Shown here: positions 16,030-23,973 of the stretch, piece by piece
Position numbering within the stretch: position 1 is the stretch's first letter
Layout: each line of letters begins with the position of its first letter
Origin: Candidatus Aminicenans sakinawicola JGI OTU-1
GTDB taxonomy: Bacteria > Acidobacteriota > Aminicenantia > Aminicenantales > Aminicenantaceae
NCBI GenBank assembly: GCA_000493965.1
Contig: AWNV01000017.1
Location: 1 to 45,436, forward strand
DNA length: 45,436 nucleotides
Reading direction: 5' to 3'
The notes under the pieces: model-generated
What the model was told of the DNA's origin: nothing
The model's database searches: none
Seen by the model: only the letters and a program-made list of their open reading frames with translations
Made by a program: the position numbers and the translations under genes

Positions 16030-17310
16030 GTGAAAAAAAATATTCTTATTTCCCTTCTTATATTTATTTTTCCGCTTCTTAGCAATGCTTCAATTCTGAA
16101 GATCACAGTTAATGCCGCAATCCATCCAGTTACCTCAGAATACATCCGGAATTCTATTGACAGAGCAGAAAAAGAAAACGCCCACTTAATCATCATATCC
16201 CTCAACACACCTGGAGGTTTAGACTCCTCCATGAGAGAAATCATTGAAAGAATCTTGAGTTCTGAAGTTCCCGTTGCTGCTTATGTTACTCCCAGCGGGG
16301 GTCGTTCTGCTTCTGCAGGTTTTTTCATCGCTATTGCATGTGACATTTTTGTCATGGCTCCCGGAACCAATACAGGTGCAGCTCATCCTGTTGGGGTATC
16401 CATCACAGGACAGCAGATGGATAAAACCATGGAAGAAAAAGTCACACATGATGCAGCCTCCTATATCAAGAGCATAGCCGAAAAAAGAGGCAGAAACACA
16501 AAAATGGCTGAGGATGCTGTCAGGAAAAGTTTGTCTTACACAGAAAAAGAGGCCCTGGAAGGAAATCTAATTGACTTAATAGCTAATAATGAACAGGAAA
16601 TCGTTGATTATTTCAATGGCAGATCCATCAAAAGATTTAATGGAGAAGAACTACTCCTCGAACTTGAAGGCGATGAGATTACTGAAATTTCAATGTCAGC
16701 CAGACAGAAATTTCTGCTTACTATTTCAAACCCAAACCTGGCTTATATCCTCTTCATGATAGGGTTACTGGGGCTATATTTCGAATTTTCAAATCCCGGG
16801 GCTATTATCCCGGGAGTGGTAGGAGCAATCTCACTTCTTCTTGCAATATTTGCCTTTCAAATACTGCCAATAAATTATGTAGGTTTAATGTTGATATTAT
16901 TGGCTATCGGCTTATTCATTTTGGAAATAAAAATTCAGAGCTATGGAATTCTATCAATAGGAGGAATTATTTCTATGATTATCGGCTCTACTATGCTCAT
17001 AAATAGCCCAATACCAGAATTACGGCCTAGTCTTAATTTTATAATTCCAGTTGCTATCGGTGTTTCTTTAATCATAATTTTCCTGATTTTCATCACTGTT
17101 AGAGCACATTCAAAAAAAGCATCTACAGGAAAAGAAGGCCTTATCGGGGAAATTGGTACCGTTCAGAAAAACCTGAATCCTGAAGGAACAGTTTTTGTCC
17201 ATGGTGAAATATGGAATGCTGAAGCACCTGAAGAAATTCCCAAAGGCGCAAAAGTAAAAGTTGTCGAAGTTTTGAAGAACTTAAAAATAAAGGTCATAAA
17301 AATCCAATAG
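16030..17310 (+). CDS. Long NfeD-family membrane serine protease (ClpP-like plus NfeD domain)
   Basis: Long NfeD proteins combine a ClpP-class serine protease with a membrane part and a C-terminal OB-fold, and cleave membrane proteins such as their stomatin partner. A signal peptide (1-20) is followed by the protease: ISLNTPGG (oxyanion region), SASAG with inferred nucleophile Ser95, and inferred base Lys137 in EEKVTH. About four membrane segments (residues 230-355) and an OB domain (about 365-425, GEIGTV... VKVVEVLKNLKIKV) follow. The length of 426 is normal. The GTG start is needed for the signal peptide. The slipin gene follows, as in many genomes. Confidence 0.92.
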   Translation: MKKNILISLLIFIFPLLSNASILKITVNAAIHPVTSEYIRNSIDRAEKENAHLIIISLNTPGGLDSSMREIIERILSSEVPVAAYVTPSGGRSASAGFFIAIACDIFVMAPGTNTGAAHPVGVSITGQQMDKTMEEKVTHDAASYIKSIAEKRGRNTKMAEDAVRKSLSYTEKEALEGNLIDLIANNEQEIVDYFNGRSIKRFNGEELLLELEGDEITEISMSARQKFLLTISNPNLAYILFMIGLLGLYFEFSNPGAIIPGVVGAISLLLAIFAFQILPINYVGLMLILLAIGLFILEIKIQSYGILSIGGIISMIIGSTMLINSPIPELRPSLNFIIPVAIGVSLIIIFLIFITVRAHSKKASTGKEGLIGEIGTVQKNLNPEGTVFVHGEIWNAEAPEEIPKGAKVKVVEVLKNLKIKVIKIQ

Positions 17311-17352
17311 AACTTATATTATTGAAAACAATATCTTTATAAAAAGATTGTT

Positions 17353-17374
17353 AAACCTGGATTATTCACGAGTC
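17353..17374 (+). repeat. Solo copy of the dispersed terminal repeat
   Basis: AACCTGGATTATTCACGAGT lies between the NfeD and slipin genes. It is of the 'CACGAGTCA' subtype. An AT-rich hairpin (AACAA.TCTTT-ATAA-AAAGATTGTT, about 17327-17352) sits just before it and could act as a weak terminator or transcript end. Confidence 0.75.
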
Positions 17375-17468
17375 AGGTAAGTTAGATAAAGAACAATAGT
17401 TAGGGAAAAACCAGAGAATAATTCTTATGGTTTAATTCAAAACCTAACTTTTGCATAAGGAGGTAAAA

Positions 17469-18218
17469 ATGTTAACCTTTCCAGTAATAGTAATAATTAT
17501 AATCGTGCTCTATCTATTGAACTCTATTAAAATCCTAAAAGAATATGAAAGAGGAGTTATTTTCCGGCTTGGTCGAGTGCTTCGCAAACCCAAAGGCCCG
17601 GGTATCATTCTTGTATTTGCCCCAATCGACAAGATGGTGAGAATCAGCCTTCGAATCATTGTCATGGATATCCCCCCTCAGGATGTCATTACTAAGGATA
17701 ATGTTTCGGTCAAGGTCAATGCTGTTGTATATTTTCGTGTCATGGATCCTCAAAAGGCGGTGATTGAAGTCCAAGATTATCTTTTTGCAACTTCACAACT
17801 TGCCCAAACGACACTGCGGAGTGTTTTGGGTGAGGTAGAACTCGATGGACTTCTTTCAGAAAGAGAAAAATTAAATGCCCAACTCCAAGAAATCATAGAT
17901 AAACACACAGACCCATGGGGAATTAAAGTTCAACTGGTTGAAATGAAACATGTGGATCTCCCCGATAATATGATCAGGGCCATTGCTAGACAGGCTGAGG
18001 CAGAAAGGGAAAAAAGAGCCAAAATAATCCATGCTGAAGGTGAATTTCAAGCAGCAGACAAACTAACCAAAGCTGCAGATATCATCTCGACAAACCCTCA
18101 AGCCCTCCAGCTCAGGTTTTTAGGGACCCTAACAGAAATTGCCACCGAAAAGAATTCAACTATTGTCTTCCCTATTCCTCTTGACATGCTAAAAGCATTT
18201 ACATACGAAAAGAAATAA
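17469..18218 (+). CDS. Slipin/stomatin (SPFH domain) membrane protein
   Basis: Forms oligomeric scaffolds in the inner membrane and is the usual partner and substrate of the NfeD protease encoded upstream. One N-terminal membrane segment (residues 3-20) is followed by the SPFH domain: EYERGVIFRLGRVL, PKGPGIILVFAPIDK, DVITKDNVSVKVNAVVYFRV, and a helical tail RQAEAEREKRAKIIHAEGE rich in A/E/K. The length of 249 is normal. Start ATG 17469 has a perfect AAGGAGGT. It is 158 bp after the NfeD gene, with a repeat between. Confidence 0.95.
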   Translation: MLTFPVIVIIIIVLYLLNSIKILKEYERGVIFRLGRVLRKPKGPGIILVFAPIDKMVRISLRIIVMDIPPQDVITKDNVSVKVNAVVYFRVMDPQKAVIEVQDYLFATSQLAQTTLRSVLGEVELDGLLSEREKLNAQLQEIIDKHTDPWGIKVQLVEMKHVDLPDNMIRAIARQAEAEREKRAKIIHAEGEFQAADKLTKAADIISTNPQALQLRFLGTLTEIATEKNSTIVFPIPLDMLKAFTYEKK

Positions 18219-18231
18219 CTCTCAGTCAACG

Positions 18232-18783
18232 ATGAGAAATAAAGACTACAGAGAACTTCAGGTTTCCAGCTCTCAGCTTGTTTTACTCTTTCTGGGAATA
18301 ATAATTCTTGGCATTGTTATTTTTCTACTTGGAGTATCTGTCGGGAAAAAACATGCTCAAATTGTTAAATCATCCCAAATAGCCACGCATAATATCACAG
18401 AAAATGTCAAGCAGGAAAAACCCGTACCAGTCAAAGAGTCCGAAGATTCTATAAGCAAAGAATTGGCTTCCCATGAAAAAGACAAGAAAGAGCTCGAGAA
18501 GCCAGCGACCCCTCCATCACCTCCACCCATAAAGAAACAAAATCTCTATTATGTACAGGTAGGAGCCTTCCACATTAAAGAAAGCGCCTTATCTCTCGCA
18601 CAAAGATTAAAGGATAATGGCTACTCTTCCATTGTGCTTGACCCATTCCCTAATGATAAAAGAGATATATATCGAATACGGATCGGGGGTTTCGAAACTA
18701 AAGAACTAGCTGAGGCAATAAAGGCAAAACTGGCAAAATCAGAAGGCAAAAAAAAGAGTGACTACTTTATAGTCAGATACTGA
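18232..18783 (+). CDS. Membrane-anchored SPOR domain protein
   Basis: SPOR domains bind denuded glycan strands at the division septum. A short cytoplasmic part is followed by one membrane helix (residues about 16-37), a charged and proline-rich linker (about 40-100, with PATPPSPPPIKK), and a C-terminal SPOR domain: YYVQVGAFHIKESALSLAQR, then YRIRIGGFETKELAEAIKAK. Length 183. It begins 13 bp after the slipin gene, so it likely shares its transcript. Confidence 0.9.
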   Translation: MRNKDYRELQVSSSQLVLLFLGIIILGIVIFLLGVSVGKKHAQIVKSSQIATHNITENVKQEKPVPVKESEDSISKELASHEKDKKELEKPATPPSPPPIKKQNLYYVQVGAFHIKESALSLAQRLKDNGYSSIVLDPFPNDKRDIYRIRIGGFETKELAEAIKAKLAKSEGKKKSDYFIVRY

Positions 18784-18798
18784 AATCTGAATACTGAC

Positions 18799-18832
18799 TT
18801 TTGGATTCTAATTTTGGATTCTAATTTTGGAT
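18799..18832 (+). repeat. Short tandem repeat, 13-bp unit, 2.6 copies
   Basis: TTTTGGATTCTAA occurs twice in a row (18799-18811, 18812-18824), followed by TTTTGGAT. It lies in the 80-bp gap before lnt. No function is evident. Confidence 0.8.
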
Positions 18833-18863
18833 GTAGTCTGGATTCCTGTTTGGCGGTCAAATC

Positions 18864-20420
18864 TTGAAAATAAGAATAAGTGATATTTTTCTTTCTATAT
18901 TGAGCGGCACTTTAACTGCCTTCTCATTCCCAAAGTTTAATCTTTCTTTTATCTCCTGGATTTCGCTTATTCCTATAATATTCATTATTTCGAAAAAGAA
19001 TCCTAAACAATCTTTTCTTCTAGGACTTATCTCTGGCTTTTCTTTTTACGCCGTACTTCTCTACTGGATCCCTGATGTCCCAACTCATTACGGCAATCTG
19101 TCCCTGGCCTTTAGCATTCTGATTTATATTCTTCTTATACTTTTTCTTGCGCTTTTCTGGGCTTTTTTCTCTTTAACCTATTCCAAAATCCACCAATCTT
19201 TTCCAAAATCTGTTTTATTTCTTGCCCCTTTCATCTGGGTTTCCTTTGAATACATCTTAACCTACATTTTCACCGGCTTTCCCTGGGGACTAATCGGCTA
19301 CAGCCAGTATAAAAACATATACCTTATTCAAACAGCTTCCATAACCGGTGTATATGGAATTTCCTTTATTCTTCTTCTTTTTCAAAGCTCATTCATATTC
19401 TCTGTAAATTTCAAGAAGAAAGCTCCATTTTTTTCCGTATTAACTCTTGTGCTTATAATCCATTTGTGGGGATATGCTATTATAAAACCCATTCATTCAA
19501 CCGATAATTCTCTTAAAGCTTCCGTTATCCAAGGCAATGTACCATCAGAAACCAACTGGAATGAAGAATCTCCCCAAAAAATATATGACCTGTTCGACCA
19601 GCATCTCGAACTAAGCTTTCAGGCTTATCTACAAGGATGCCGTCTAATCATCTGGCCCGAATTATCAGTTCCTCTGTGTTTTAGCTGCCACTACGGCATC
19701 TATGAAGAATTCAAGGACAAGCTCTTTCGATTTGTTCAAAAAACAGAATGTACTTTTCTCCTCGGAACATATGAGTCAACAAAGACCAAGGAAGGCATTC
19801 AATATCATAATACAGCATTATGTCTTAGCCCTAACCTTTCCACGAGTCAATATTACAAGATGCATCTTGTTCCTTTTGGAGAGTACACTCCTTACAAAAA
19901 AATCTTTTCTTTTATTTCGAAATTTACGCATGCAATTGGAGAATTAACCCCAGGGAAAAAATACTACCTTCATGAATTTGAAGGCATTAAATTCGGCTCG
20001 CCAATTTGTTATGAAATAATTTTCCCCAATCTTGTGCGAAGATTCGTTAAAATAGGAGGGAATTTTCTGGTTACAATCACAAACGATGGTTGGTACGGAA
20101 AAAGTTCTGCTCCATACCAGCATTTTTCTATAGCTGTATTTAGAGCCGTTGAAAACAGACGCTTCTTACTAAGAGCGGCAACAACCGGAATAAGTGGAAT
20201 TGTCGATCCTTATGGAAGAATTCTCTCCCAATCTAAATTGGATACAAAAACATTTCTTTCAGGGAACATTACTCCATCTCAAGCTCTAACTCTCTACACA
20301 AAACATGGTGATGTTCTTCCTTTGGCAAGCTTGACTTTATCAATCTTATTTCTTATCCTGACTGTACTGAAGAGGAAGAATGAAAGAAAAAAATCCTATC
20401 AACAAAGAAAGATTTTCTGA
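18864..20420 (+). CDS. lnt: Apolipoprotein N-acyltransferase
   Basis: Adds the third acyl chain to the N-terminal cysteine of lipoproteins at the periplasmic face of the inner membrane. About six membrane segments (residues 1-215) include TGFPWGLIGYSQYKN, typical of Lnt. The nitrilase-like domain follows with the triad visible: Glu266 in WPELS, Lys332 in YKMHLVPFGEYTP, Cys382 in PICYE; NDGWYG and RAVENRR follow. The length of 518 is normal. The TTG start gives the usual N-terminus; no ATG fits. Its last 41 bp overlap the start of prfB. Confidence 0.93.
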   Translation: MKIRISDIFLSILSGTLTAFSFPKFNLSFISWISLIPIIFIISKKNPKQSFLLGLISGFSFYAVLLYWIPDVPTHYGNLSLAFSILIYILLILFLALFWAFFSLTYSKIHQSFPKSVLFLAPFIWVSFEYILTYIFTGFPWGLIGYSQYKNIYLIQTASITGVYGISFILLLFQSSFIFSVNFKKKAPFFSVLTLVLIIHLWGYAIIKPIHSTDNSLKASVIQGNVPSETNWNEESPQKIYDLFDQHLELSFQAYLQGCRLIIWPELSVPLCFSCHYGIYEEFKDKLFRFVQKTECTFLLGTYESTKTKEGIQYHNTALCLSPNLSTSQYYKMHLVPFGEYTPYKKIFSFISKFTHAIGELTPGKKYYLHEFEGIKFGSPICYEIIFPNLVRRFVKIGGNFLVTITNDGWYGKSSAPYQHFSIAVFRAVENRRFLLRAATTGISGIVDPYGRILSQSKLDTKTFLSGNITPSQALTLYTKHGDVLPLASLTLSILFLILTVLKRKNERKKSYQQRKIF

Positions 20421-21508
20421 GCTTCAAGCCACAATTAAAGAGCTCTTCTCTAAGTTTGAAGAATTACGAGGTTTTCTTTGACCAGAGTCAAAAGAAAGCT
20501 GAAATCGATGCTATAAATCAAGAGCTATCCTCCCCTGATATCTGGAAAAAACGGGAAAAATTCCAATCACTCCAACAAAATAAAAAAATGTTGGAAAGAG
20601 ACGTCAATTTTTTTTCAAAAATAATCGAACTGAAAGAAGAAATTGAAGTTTTCGAAGATCTGCTTAAAGAGGGAGAAAATGTCGAAGTAGAATTAAAACA
20701 GAGCATCTCGACTTTTAAAAAATACTTATCGGATGCTAAACTCCAAACACTTTTCTATGAAAAGGACGACCATTTAAACGCTATCCTGACTATCCATCCA
20801 GGCGCCGGCGGTACTGAATCCCAAGATTGGGCACAAATGCTTCTTCGGATGTACCTCAGATACGCAGAAAGAAAAGGGTTTAAAACAGAAATCCTGGATA
20901 TCCTTCCTGGAGACGAAGCCGGCTTGAAAAGCGTAACCGTCCGAGTGGAAGGAAATTATGCTTACGGCAATCTGACCCATGAATCAGGAGTACACCGCCT
21001 GGTCAGAATATCTCCTTTCGATGCTAACAAAAGGCGTCACACATCTTTTGCAGCAGTCTTTGTCTACCCTGAGATTGAAGAGGATATAGAAGTTGAAATA
21101 AACCCTGACGATTTGCGGATCGATACTTATCATGCATCAGGCCATGGAGGCCAACATATAAACGTTACTGATTCAGCTGTAAGAATCACCCACTTACCTA
21201 CTAATATCGTCGTCCAATGCCAGAACGAAAGATCACAGCACAAAAACAAAGCGACTGCAATGAAGGTGCTCAAGGCCCGTCTCTATGAATTGGAAAAGAA
21301 AAAGAAACTTGAGAAGCTTGAAAAACTCGAAGATACAAAGTCAGATATAGCATGGGGAAACCAGATCCGTTCATATGTACTTCATCCTTACCGTATGATA
21401 AAAGATTTAAGGACAAAAGCAGAAACAGGAAATGTTGAAAAAGTCCTTGATGGAGATATCGATGAACTCATCAAAGCCAGCCTGCTGTTACGCAAGAAAC
21501 TGCATTAA
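20380..21508 (+). CDS. prfB: Peptide chain release factor 2 (programmed +1 frameshift)
   Basis: Recognises UGA and UAA stop codons and triggers peptide release on the ribosome. Frame 0 runs from ATG 20380 for 33 codons to an in-frame TGA at 20479-20481; the rest continues in the +1 frame from 20480. The product would be about 375 residues (E. coli 365). The codon-recognition tripeptide SPF (in RLVRISPFDANKR) and the peptidyl-hydrolysis motif GGQ (residues 256-258, in SGHGGQHIN) mark it as RF2 and as active. GAGGAAG precedes the ATG, which lies inside lnt. Confidence 0.95.
20464..20482 (+). promoter_or_regulatory. prfB: Programmed +1 frameshift site in prfB
   Basis: The sequence TTACGAGGTTTTCTTTGAC has CTT as the slippery leucine codon, then TGA followed by C, as in the classical prfB site. 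GAGG at 20468-20471 serves as a weak internal Shine-Dalgarno. Low RF2 levels slow termination at TGA and favour the shift to the +1 frame, giving autoregulation; this mechanism is known from E. coli and inferred here. Confidence 0.92.
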
Positions 21509-21527
21509 GATTGGTCCGTGGGTAAAG

Positions 21528-21965
21528 TTATGAAACCTTATTTTTTGCCTGTTCCCAGAACTTATCCATCTCTTTTAAACTTGTTTGACTGAGTTCTTTC
21601 CCATCTTCTTTTAACTTCTTTTCAATATAATTAAACCTTTTTATAAACTTGTTATTGGCCTGTTTTAAGGCAATCTCTGGATTTATACCGAGGTGACGAG
21701 ACATATTAGACATAGAGAACAAAATGTCTCCCATTTCCTCGACCATTTTGTCATGCTTTTTCTCTTCGATTGCCATTTCTAATTCAGTAATTTCCTCCTT
21801 CACCTTTTGCAAAACATCCAAAGGATTTTTCCAGTCAAATCCATAAGCCGAAACACGAAGTCCAATTTGAAAAGCCTCAAGGAGTGCCGGAAAAGACTTT
21901 ATCATATCATCAAAAAGGAATTCTTTCTTTCCAAAGTCCTTGTCGGACTTTTTAATATCTTTCAT
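21528..21965 (-). CDS. mazG: MazG-type nucleoside triphosphate pyrophosphohydrolase, C-terminal-domain form
   Basis: MazG hydrolyses NTPs or dNTPs to the monophosphate and pyrophosphate. The sequence matches the second half of MazG: PALLEAFQIGLRVSAYGFDW, then VKEEITELEMAIEE and VEEMGDILFSMSNMSRHLG (EExxE and ExxD metal ligands), NNKFIKRFNYIE and a final tryptophan segment. At 145 residues it is about half the length of full MazG (about 260), so it is a single-domain form. ATG 21965 after AAAGAGGAAA is chosen over an upstream in-frame start. Convergent with prfB, 19 bp apart. Confidence 0.88.
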   Translation of the reverse strand: MKDIKKSDKDFGKKEFLFDDMIKSFPALLEAFQIGLRVSAYGFDWKNPLDVLQKVKEEITELEMAIEEKKHDKMVEEMGDILFSMSNMSRHLGINPEIALKQANNKFIKRFNYIEKKLKEDGKELSQTSLKEMDKFWEQAKNKVS

Positions 21966-22091
21966 TTTTCCTCTTTCTTGCACTATTCTTAACATTATTG
22001 TATATTTTTTTTGGCCCAAGAGAAATATTTTAGAAGAAAATATTTAGTTGACCAAAAGACTATGTGTTTTCTTTGATTTTCTATAGCCTAG

Positions 22092-22346
22092 CCTGGATTA
22101 TTCACGAGTCAAGCTTACTGCAGATACAAGGCACAACGCATGAAGTTGTGGTCCTTCACCACGAATGGGCTGTAACGAAGTAGATGCAGTAAGATCGGCT
22201 CGCCCAAAGGGTTAAGAATGCCGATATACAGGAAAAGAAGTTCATGGGAAAAGAGTTAAATGTTATACTGAAGGAAATATCAACCTAACTGGCAGATATA
22301 ATGGAAAATAAATATTGGTGTCGGCATAATTTATGAATAATTCAGG
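22092..22346 (+). mobile_element. Small transposase-less element with inverted ends
   Basis: Fills most of the 400-bp gap 21966-22365. The left end is CCTGGATTATTCACGAGTCA (22092-22111). The right end, read as reverse complement from 22346, is CCTGAATTATTCATAAATTA followed by TGCCGA. Inside, 22114-22195 is bounded by CTTACTGCA and TGCAGTAAG and contains smaller inverted pairs (ACAAC/GTTGT around GCATGAA; GTGGT/ACCAC around CCTTC), so its RNA or single strand could fold. No open frame encodes a transposase. It looks like a miniature inverted-repeat element of the same family as 31616-31951, but with different interior sequence. Confidence 0.65.
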
Positions 22347-22363
22347 ATAGATTATTCACGAGA
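22331..22363. repeat. Back-to-back terminal repeats just upstream of ribF
   Basis: TTATGAATAATTCAGG (inverted copy) is directly followed by ATAGATTATTCACGAGAC. ATGAATAATTC and GATTATTCAC form an imperfect dyad around AGGATA. The second copy ends three bases before the ribF ATG and replaces the position where a ribosome binding site would lie. Confidence 0.75.
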
Positions 22364-22365
22364 CA

Positions 22366-23292
22366 ATGCAAGTTATAATCAGTTTAGACAAACTTCCTTC
22401 TTTTCATAAAAAAACCGTTGTGGCCATAGGGAATTTTGACGGGCTTCATCTCGGCCATAAGAAAATCTTGCATTTCCTTGTTAAGGAAGCAAAGTATCTT
22501 AAGCTTCCCCCTCTAATTTTGACTTTTTCTCCACATCCAAAAAAAATCACGGGAAGAATCCCTATAAAAATGATTCAGTCCCTCGATCAAAAATTAAAAA
22601 AGATCAAAAATTTTGGCATTCACACTACGCTGGTTTTACCATTCAATAAGAGAATTTCGAATCTATCCAGCCAGGATTTTATAGAAAAAATAGTCGTTAA
22701 CTTTCTAAACCCTAAAGAAATAATAGTCGGGGAAAATTTTAGATTCGGGAGAAACCGGGAAGGCGACATCCTGACTCTTTTCAATCTTGCCTCCAAATAC
22801 AATTTCAGCATCCATTCTATCCCGGCTCTTATCAAAGAAGGAAAAATTATAAGCAGCAGCCTTATTCGAAGCTTTCTTCAAGATGGGGAAATAGAAAAAG
22901 CCAATGCTTTACTTGGAAGACCTTACGAAATAGAGGGAATGGTTATAAAGGGTAAATCAAGAGGGAAAAATCTTGGTTTTCCAACAGCCAATATCCGCAC
23001 AGAAAATGAAATCATTCCTTCAGGAGTTTTTATATCTACTGTCAGGATAGGAAATAAAACATTTCCGGCTCTTACTAACATAGGAACATGTCCAACATTC
23101 AACCAAAATGAAACAAACATTGAATCCTATCTCCTAAGTTTCAATGAGAATCTCTACGGACGGAAAACAATAGTCAACCTCATAAAAAAAATCAGGGGAG
23201 AAATAAAGTTTGAAACACCAGAAGATCTATCCATGCAGATCAAGAAAGATATTGAGATTGCAAGAACCTTCTTCCACCTGGGTTATTCATAA
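22366..23292 (+). CDS. ribF: Bifunctional riboflavin kinase / FAD synthetase
   Basis: Converts riboflavin to FMN and FMN to FAD. The N-terminal FAD synthetase domain shows VVAIGNFDGLHLGHKKIL (nucleotidyltransferase HxGH-like) and LTFSPHPKK, then GENFRFGRNREGD and ISSSLIR. The C-terminal kinase domain begins near residue 185 with GRPYEIEGMVIKGKSRGKNL and GFPTANI, followed by IGTCPTFN and ESYLLSF. The length of 308 is normal. No good Shine-Dalgarno is seen; the bases before the ATG belong to a dispersed repeat. The last codons and the stop (GGTTATTCATAA) also coincide with repeat-like sequence. Confidence 0.95.
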   Translation: MQVIISLDKLPSFHKKTVVAIGNFDGLHLGHKKILHFLVKEAKYLKLPPLILTFSPHPKKITGRIPIKMIQSLDQKLKKIKNFGIHTTLVLPFNKRISNLSSQDFIEKIVVNFLNPKEIIVGENFRFGRNREGDILTLFNLASKYNFSIHSIPALIKEGKIISSSLIRSFLQDGEIEKANALLGRPYEIEGMVIKGKSRGKNLGFPTANIRTENEIIPSGVFISTVRIGNKTFPALTNIGTCPTFNQNETNIESYLLSFNENLYGRKTIVNLIKKIRGEIKFETPEDLSMQIKKDIEIARTFFHLGYS

Positions 23293-23296
23293 AAAA
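23277..23296 (+). repeat. Terminal-repeat-like sequence overlapping the end of ribF
   Basis: ACCTGGGTTATTCATAAAAA differs from the repeat core CCTGGATTATTCATAAAAA by one base. It supplies the last residues and stop codon of ribF. A chance match is possible because only about 18 bases agree. Confidence 0.45.
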
Positions 23297-23408
23297 ATAC
23301 ATCTTTCTTGACTTTTATTCCAATATATTGCATTTTCTTATAGAAAAACTTCTTTGGTTTAATATAACTCATAGAATCATGAAAAGATGCTGAAAGAGGA
23401 GTAAGCTT

Positions 23409-23963
23409 ATGGATGAAAAAATTAAAGCCCGTGTTATGGACTCGCGTAAAATAAAACGAGCTGTCTACCGGATGGCAACAGAAATAATTGAACGTAACCA
23501 TAATTTGAATAATTTAGTCATCGTCGGGATAAGAACACGAGGTGTCCAGCTAGGAAAAATAATAGCAAAACTTATTAAAGAATCAGAGGGTATAGATATT
23601 CCGTTTGGAGTCCTGGATATAACTCTATACCGAGATGATTTCTCAGAACTAGAACCACAACATATGGTAAAAAAGACTGAAATAAATTTTCCTTTGACTA
23701 ATAAAGATGTACTTCTCATAGATGATGTACTTTTCACTGGAAGAACAATCAGGGCAGCGATGGACAGCCTGATAGACCTGGGCCGTCCAAAGACCATTCA
23801 ACTTCTTGTGTTAATTGACCGCGGTCATAAAGAACTTCCAATAAGGGCTGACTATGTTGGAAAATTCCTTCCAACATCCAGGAAAGAACTTGTGCATGTA
23901 CGGCTTAAAGAAATTGATGGAAATGATGAAGTTCTGATAGCAGAACCCAATGAAATCAAATAG
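23409..23963 (+). CDS. pyrR: PyrR bifunctional regulator / uracil phosphoribosyltransferase
   Basis: PyrR makes UMP from uracil and PRPP and, in many bacteria, binds pyr mRNA leaders when UMP is high. IVGIRTRGVQLG, DITLYRDD and the PRPP-binding motif VLLIDDVLFTGRT are typical, as is VLIDRGHKELPIRADYVGK. The length of 184 is normal. GAAAGAGGAGT precedes the ATG. It begins the cluster pyrR-pyrB-pyrC. I saw no clear PyrR-type attenuator in the 116 bp upstream, so the regulatory role here is unproven. Confidence 0.95.
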   Translation: MDEKIKARVMDSRKIKRAVYRMATEIIERNHNLNNLVIVGIRTRGVQLGKIIAKLIKESEGIDIPFGVLDITLYRDDFSELEPQHMVKKTEINFPLTNKDVLLIDDVLFTGRTIRAAMDSLIDLGRPKTIQLLVLIDRGHKELPIRADYVGKFLPTSRKELVHVRLKEIDGNDEVLIAEPNEIK

Positions 23964-23973
23964 GAGATAACAA

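Noticed and set aside
17325..17352. Intrinsic terminator after the NfeD gene
   Set aside because: The hairpin is nearly all A/T, interrupted by a bulge, and has no U-tract; mentioned only as a weak candidate.
23293..23408. PyrR-dependent attenuator upstream of pyrR
   Set aside because: No paired terminator/antiterminator with the known PyrR-binding loop could be recognised; a TTGACT without a convincing -10 box is all that is seen.
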